A stretch of DNA of 64,000 bases from Saccharothrix luteola (lineage in GTDB: Bacteria > Actinomycetota > Actinomycetes > Mycobacteriales > Pseudonocardiaceae), in NCBI RefSeq assembly GCF_020859565.1, contig NZ_JAJHUO010000001.1, forward strand, positions 167,014 through 231,013, read 5' to 3'. Below the pieces are notes generated by a model, which worked only from the letters and a program-made list of their open reading frames with translations, had not been told where the DNA came from and made no database searches. Shown piece after piece: positions 59,100 through 64,000 of the stretch (position 1 is its first letter; the number at the start of each line of letters is the position of its first letter). The translations under genes and the position numbers were made by a program.

Positions 59100-59560
59100 T
59101 CGCCGGGATCGGCGGCGGGGGTGGTGGTCGCCGGCGAGGTGTACCGGGGCAGCACGTCCGACACCGCGGAGATCGGCCACATCTCGATCGACGTCAACGG
59201 CGCCGAGTGCCCGTGCGGCAACGTCGGGTACCGGCCGCGAACGCCGGCGACCCCGAGGCCCGTGAGCTCGTCGAGCGGTCGGCGCGCTACCTCGGTCACG
59301 CCGCGGTCACCGTGGCGGTCCTGTTCGACCTGGACACGATCGTCCTGGCCGGACAGAGCTTCGCGGTCTCGGGCTCGACCTACCAGGCGGTGATCCAACA
59401 TAAGCTGGACCGCCGGTTGTTCGCCCGCGAGGCGCACCCGGTCCGGGTGGTGCCGTCGGTGAACGGGTCGGACGCCGCCGCGATCGGCGGGGCCGTCCTC
59501 GTCCTGCAGAGCGAACTGATCCTCGGCCACGGCCGCCCCGAGGACGGAGCACGACCGGCG
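59100..59560 (+). pseudogene. decayed ROK-family gene
   Basis: VVVAGEVYRGSTSDTAEIGHISIDVNGAECPCGNVG is the ROK zinc-binding region, but it begins after the expected GIGGG with one extra G in a G-run near 59119. The frame then breaks near 59225 and resumes as DPEARELVERSARYLGHAAVTVAVLFDLDTIVLAGQS in another frame, with the second zinc Cys segment missing. There is no N-terminal DNA-binding part. Not functional. Confidence 0.65.
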
Positions 59561-59702
59561 CCGTCGAGACACCGTGACCGTTCGCGCCCAGCGCTCGTGA
59601 CATCACCCACACCTTCCGTGCTTTGTGGATGACGCTTCGCGCACGACTTGGCGCGTAGCCAAGGAGTTACGCGGAGTGCGCCGACTGCGGTGTGACGAAG
59701 GC

Positions 59703-59742
59703 TATTTTGATTCATTCCAGACAAACCACATAGGGTCGACGC
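59703..59742 (+). promoter_or_regulatory. AT-rich promoter region of furA
   Basis: Bases 59703-59733 (TATTTTGATTCATTCC followed by an A-rich stretch) are much AT-richer than the surroundings. In mycobacteria and streptomycetes FurA binds such an AT-rich site at its own promoter. The GTG of furA follows closely with no obvious ribosome site, so a leaderless transcript is possible. The gap 59561-59702 holds nothing recognised. Confidence 0.4.
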
Positions 59743-62553
<2,811 letters not shown>

Positions 62554-62559
<6 letters not shown>

Positions 62560-62599
62560 CCCGGCCGATCACTCCGGTGACCGGCCGGGCGCGCCTCTT
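62554..62599 (+). terminator. terminator of furA-katG
   Basis: A perfect 13-bp stem (GGCGCGCCCGGCC at 62554-62566 with 62583-62595) encloses a small inner hairpin (TCAC-TCCG-GTGA) and is followed by TCTTT. Confidence 0.8.
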
Positions 62600-62711
62600 T
62601 CGCAGGACCCCTGTGCCGGCGTGTCACCAATACGGGTGACGTGCCGGCGGTCGAGGGACAGCCGCGGGTCTCCGGCATAGGCTGCCGACACCGACGACGG
62701 GAGGCGCGGAC

Positions 62712-63203
62712 ATGTCGATCGACGTGCAGCAACCGAAGGCCTTCGACCTGGTGGGCAACGACATCCTGATCGGCGGGACGGCCGGTGGGGCGTTCGAGGC
62801 GGGCTTCAACTACCGGGTCCACGAGGGCCACGACGAGGTGACCGGCTTCTTCATGGCCGGTGACGGTGTCGGCGGGCACAGCCAGTTCCAGCTCAGCGTG
62901 GACGTGTCCGGTGCGGGCTTCACGCTCTCCCGGCTGTTCGTCGAGGTCTTCCACCTCTCGCCGAAGGACGGCGAGGAACTGGACAAGGTCGTCGTGCCCG
63001 TCGTGCTCGGCCCGAAGATCATCCCGGGCTACCGGACCTATTTGGAGCACGTGGTCGTGGCGGGCGAGACGCTGTGGGCGCTGTCCACCCGCTACTACGG
63101 CGCGGGCAACCTCTACGAGCGCCTGGTCGCCGCGAACCCGGCGACCATCACCGATCCGGACGCCATCCACCCTGGCGACGTCATCCGCGTGCCGCAGGAG
63201 TGA
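62712..63203 (+). CDS. Gmad2-LysM domain protein
   Basis: 163 residues. The N-terminal about 105 residues match the Gmad2 immunoglobulin-like domain (FDLVGNDILIGGTAGGAFEAGFNYRVHEG). A C-terminal LysM domain follows (HVVVAGETLWALSTRYYG, LYERLVAANP, HPGDVIRVP). LysM binds peptidoglycan or chitin. There is no signal peptide at the N-terminus, so either it acts inside the cell or leaves by another route. GACGGGAGG precedes the ATG. No operon partner. Confidence 0.78.
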   Translation: MSIDVQQPKAFDLVGNDILIGGTAGGAFEAGFNYRVHEGHDEVTGFFMAGDGVGGHSQFQLSVDVSGAGFTLSRLFVEVFHLSPKDGEELDKVVVPVVLGPKIIPGYRTYLEHVVVAGETLWALSTRYYGAGNLYERLVAANPATITDPDAIHPGDVIRVPQE

Positions 63204-63383
63204 CGTCCGCCCGGCGCAGGTGATCCGGTGCCGAGACCTGCTCCTCCGGTGTCCCGACCGGGGTCTTGCGCTCATCCTGCCCGACGGACCGGCCAACATC
63301 CCTGCCCACCCGAGACCTCGGACTCTCCCCCGCGGACCGGCCCCGGTGGACGCTCGAAGTGGACGGATTCCGAGGAGGAAGCC

Positions 63384-63790
63384 ATGAAGGCGCTCGTCTA
63401 CCAGGATCCCGGCCACAGGGCCTGGGAGGACGTGCCGGACCCCGAGGTGGTCGACCCGACCGACGCGATCGAGACCGCGCGCCTGTAGAGCCCCAACCAC
63501 GTTGTGGCGGTGGATCCGGCCGAGTCACGGCGGGAGGCGGCCAAGCGGTTCGGCGCGGACGTGACGGTGAACGCCGCCGACGACGTCGAGCGCCTGGTGG
63601 CCGGCGTGACCGGCGGGATGGGCGCGGAACTCGCGGTCGAGGCGGCGGGCGTGCCGGAGACCTTCGAGCTGCGCGCGGCTGATCCGCCCCGGTGGCCGGG
63701 TCGCGAACGTCGGCGTGCACGGCAAGCCCGTGATGCGCGGGTTCGTCCAGGCCCACCACACCCCCTGCGCCTGCCGGAACACCGCGTCAC
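63384..63790 (+). pseudogene. zinc alcohol dehydrogenase pseudogene
   Basis: MKALVYQDPGHRAWEDVPDP is the normal N-terminus of a medium-chain dehydrogenase; the frame ends at a TAG at 63486. The catalytic zinc-binding part is missing: the sequence jumps to the nucleotide-binding region (VAVDPAESRREAAKRFGADVTVNA, VTGGMGAELAVEAAGVPETF) and then changes frame at about 63680 to IRPGGRVANVGVHGKPVM. Large deletion plus frameshift, so inactive. Confidence 0.72.
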
Positions 63791-63916
63791 CGCCGGGGTG
63801 GGGTCGGCGCGGTGTGCGACGCGGCGGCACGCTGACCGGCTTCGTGCCGGACGCCGGTCGTGAGCGGTCTCGCCGGCATTCGCAGGTCCGGGTGCGCCGC
63901 CGACCGGGGCACGAAA

Positions 63917-63956
63917 CCCGACCCCCGCTCCGCCTGTCGTGGAGCGAGGGGTCGGG
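63917..63956 (-). terminator. terminator of the gene at the right edge
   Basis: CCCGACCCC (63917-63925) pairs with GGGGTCGGG (63948-63956); inner GCTCC/GGAGC pairs lengthen the stem with minor gaps. It lies just past the leftward stop at 63974. Confidence 0.55.
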
Positions 63957-63973
63957 AGGCCGTCGCCGGGAGG

Positions 63974-64000
63974 TCACCGCAGTGCGGCGAAGAAGGTCCG
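63974..64000 (-). CDS. C-terminal end of an unidentified gene (runs off right edge)
   Basis: Leftward reading gives RTFFAALR-stop, nine codons, followed by a terminator-like hairpin. Too short to identify; proposed mainly because of the hairpin position. Confidence 0.3.
   Translation of the reverse strand, partial: RTFFAALR

Overview
The DNA is very GC-rich, with GTG/TTG starts, 4-nt translational overlaps and Tat/lipoprotein signals. Together with an NRPS/PKS operon, a furA-katG pair and many secreted proteins, this points to a filamentous actinomycete. Pseudonocardiaceae (Saccharothrix, Lentzea or Actinosynnema-like) is my inference and was not tested by any search. No rRNA, tRNA or CRISPR array was seen.

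Layout. 1-12.6 kb: a cut-off membrane acyltransferase-like gene, a decayed adenosine deaminase, secreted proteins (HAF-repeat protein, CBM2 protein, SGNH hydrolase, beta-propeller, LecA-like lectin), a methyltransferase, and a two-component system with an extra lone receiver. 12.7-13.05 kb: a scar holding a possible IS3 remnant and an internally deleted copy of the HAF-repeat gene from 2-3 kb. 13.06-34.4 kb: a minus-strand biosynthetic operon. In transcription order it encodes MbtH-like protein, A-PCP, KS-AT-KR-ACP PKS, luciferase-like monooxygenase, C-A-PCP-TE, MFS exporter, C-A-PCP, DpgC-like dioxygenase, AMP-ligase, ATP-grasp ligase, HAD phosphatase and NAD(P)-dependent oxidoreductase. 34.4-41.2 kb: broken paralogous sequence, then a large HTH-nSTAND-WD40 protein flanked by small secreted-protein genes that share a 37-bp dyad. 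41.3-48.5 kb: an oligopeptide-type ABC importer operon with a divergent ROK regulator. 48.6-58.7 kb: a sulfonate/organosulfur-type operon (TauD-like dioxygenase, flavin reductase, SsuABC-like importer, FMN monooxygenase, fused ABC exporter, aldo/keto reductase). 58.8-64 kb: pseudogene fragments, furA-katG, a Gmad2-LysM protein, a dehydrogenase pseudogene, and the end of a minus-strand gene.

How the genes work together. In the biosynthetic operon the A-PCP protein (Thr-like pocket) probably loads the chain, the PKS adds a malonyl unit, and the C-A(Gly-like)-PCP-TE protein adds and releases. The MbtH-like protein supports adenylation. Several catalytic oddities suggest a non-standard product: a Cys-nucleophile thioesterase, a KR lacking its Tyr, an adenylation domain lacking its core motifs, and a DpgC homologue without DpgA, B or D in the window. 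The best candidates for something undescribed are this operon and the nSTAND-WD40/secreted-protein/dyad module beside it.
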